Assembly (NCBI GenBank): GCA_046152925.1
Contig: JBJXFX010000034.1
Location: forward strand, 1-12,503
Reading direction: 5' to 3'
Length of the DNA stretch: 12,503 bases
DNA from: CAMAUF01 sp046152925
GTDB taxonomy: Bacteria; Chloroflexota; Dehalococcoidia; Tepidiformales; Tepidiformaceae
The notes under the pieces: model-generated
Database searches by the model: none
Told to the model about the DNA's origin: nothing
What the model saw: only the letters and a program-made list of their open reading frames with translations
Translations under genes and position numbers: made by a program
In this document: piece after piece, positions 12,281 to 12,503 of the stretch
How positions within the stretch are numbered: position 1 is the stretch's first letter
How the letters are laid out: every line of letters starts with the position of its first letter

Positions 12281-12503
12281 GGAACGTGACCAGGGGCCGC
12301 CGAACCTCTCCATCGGCGCTGCGCCCTGTCCCTGACACGTCCTTTCGCGGGTGCGCCCGCCCTTCGGGCTCCGCCACCAGCCGGGCTGTGCGCCCCCCAC
12401 CGGCTGGCCCGAACAATACGCCCACAGTGTGCTGCCAGGTTGGCAGCGTCGCCGTGCCAGGGAACCCTTCGGATGCGTCCCCGAATGGGGCCCCCTCCCT
12501 GGC
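12281..12503. ncRNA. Putative structured RNA block, four stem-loops, runs to the window edge
   Basis: Consecutive pairings can be drawn. I: ACGTG 12284-12288 with CACGT 12336-12340, flanked by GG/CC, and CAGGG 12291-12295 with CCCTG 12330-12334, enclosing a perfect inner stem CGCCGA 12298-12303 with TCGGCG 12313-12318. II: CCAGCCGG 12377-12384 with CCGGCTGG 12400-12407. III: GCTGCCA 12431-12437 with TGGCAGC 12441-12447. IV: GCCAGGGA 12456-12463 with TCCCTGGC 12496-12503, enclosing CCCC-GAAT-GGGG 12479-12490. Such a run of stems exceeds what I would expect for coding or spacer DNA, though high GC raises the chance rate. Strand is not decided. No RNase P, tmRNA, SRP or common riboswitch core was recognised. 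A HEARO/omega-like or transposon-associated RNA is possible but unproven. Confidence 0.4.

Noticed and set aside
11542..12335. Two long plus-strand frames over the SDR and its upstream region
   Set aside because: They are antisense to a well-defined SDR and show no family pattern.
12351..12503. Group II intron 5' end (GTGCGC at 12351)
   Set aside because: GTGCG fits the intron boundary consensus, but the following sequence lacks recognisable domain I features and no reverse transcriptase is in the window. Kept only as a remote alternative for the structured block.
12281..12503. RNase P RNA, tmRNA, SRP RNA, T-box or cobalamin riboswitch
   Set aside because: I looked for their core sequences on both strands and found none.

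Overview
The window is a GC-rich bacterial chromosome segment of about two thirds G+C by eye, with compact, mostly single-gene units on both strands. It has no rRNA, tRNA or other phylogenetic marker. The mix of an Uma2 nuclease, a PPOX-fold flavin/F420 protein, DinB and P450 genes, a CT-rich REP-like palindrome and several apparently leaderless genes with a TANNNT box just before the ATG would suit Chloroflexota (Dehalococcoidia/Tepidiformia-like). An actinobacterium-like genome is not excluded. This assignment is inference only.

Layout. 1-1131 is the 3' part of a glutamate-dehydrogenase-type amino acid dehydrogenase, cut by the window edge. It is followed by an MFS exporter (about 1189-2448) and a 73-residue orphan protein (2499-2720). 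Next come two overlapping signalling genes: a receiver-like/GGDEF protein with an intact I-site (2787-3749) and a two-helix membrane protein with a degenerate GGDEF-like domain (3730-4476). Two bases after that stop codon lies a complete IS481-family insertion sequence (4479-5561) with imperfect inverted repeats and a CTAG tetranucleotide next to each end. A REP-like palindrome separates it from a leftward group of genes: Uma2 nuclease (8047-7427), DinB-like protein (7371-6853) and cytochrome P450 (6832-5642). DinB and P450 look co-transcribed; Uma2 probably has its own promoter.

The right half carries a PPOX-fold protein (8130-8540) whose stop codon overlaps that of a convergent SnoaL/NTF2-like gene (9043-8537). 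After these come an 85-residue orphan (9162-9419), a SAM-dependent methyltransferase-like protein (9454-10320), a membrane-anchored or secreted protein with a Thr/Pro stalk and two FxLYD-like domains (10394-11293), and an SDR oxidoreductase on the minus strand (12089-11307).

The last 414 bases have no convincing gene. From about 12281 to the window end they contain four consecutive stem-loops, one compound and more than 60 nt long. They look like a structured RNA or the left part of an RNA-bearing element that continues beyond the window, and this is the most interesting unexplained part. The other genes (P450, DinB, SDR, SnoaL-like, PPOX, MFS) are accessory redox and small-molecule functions; nothing ties them into one pathway. 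The window contains no CRISPR array and no recognisable defence operon.
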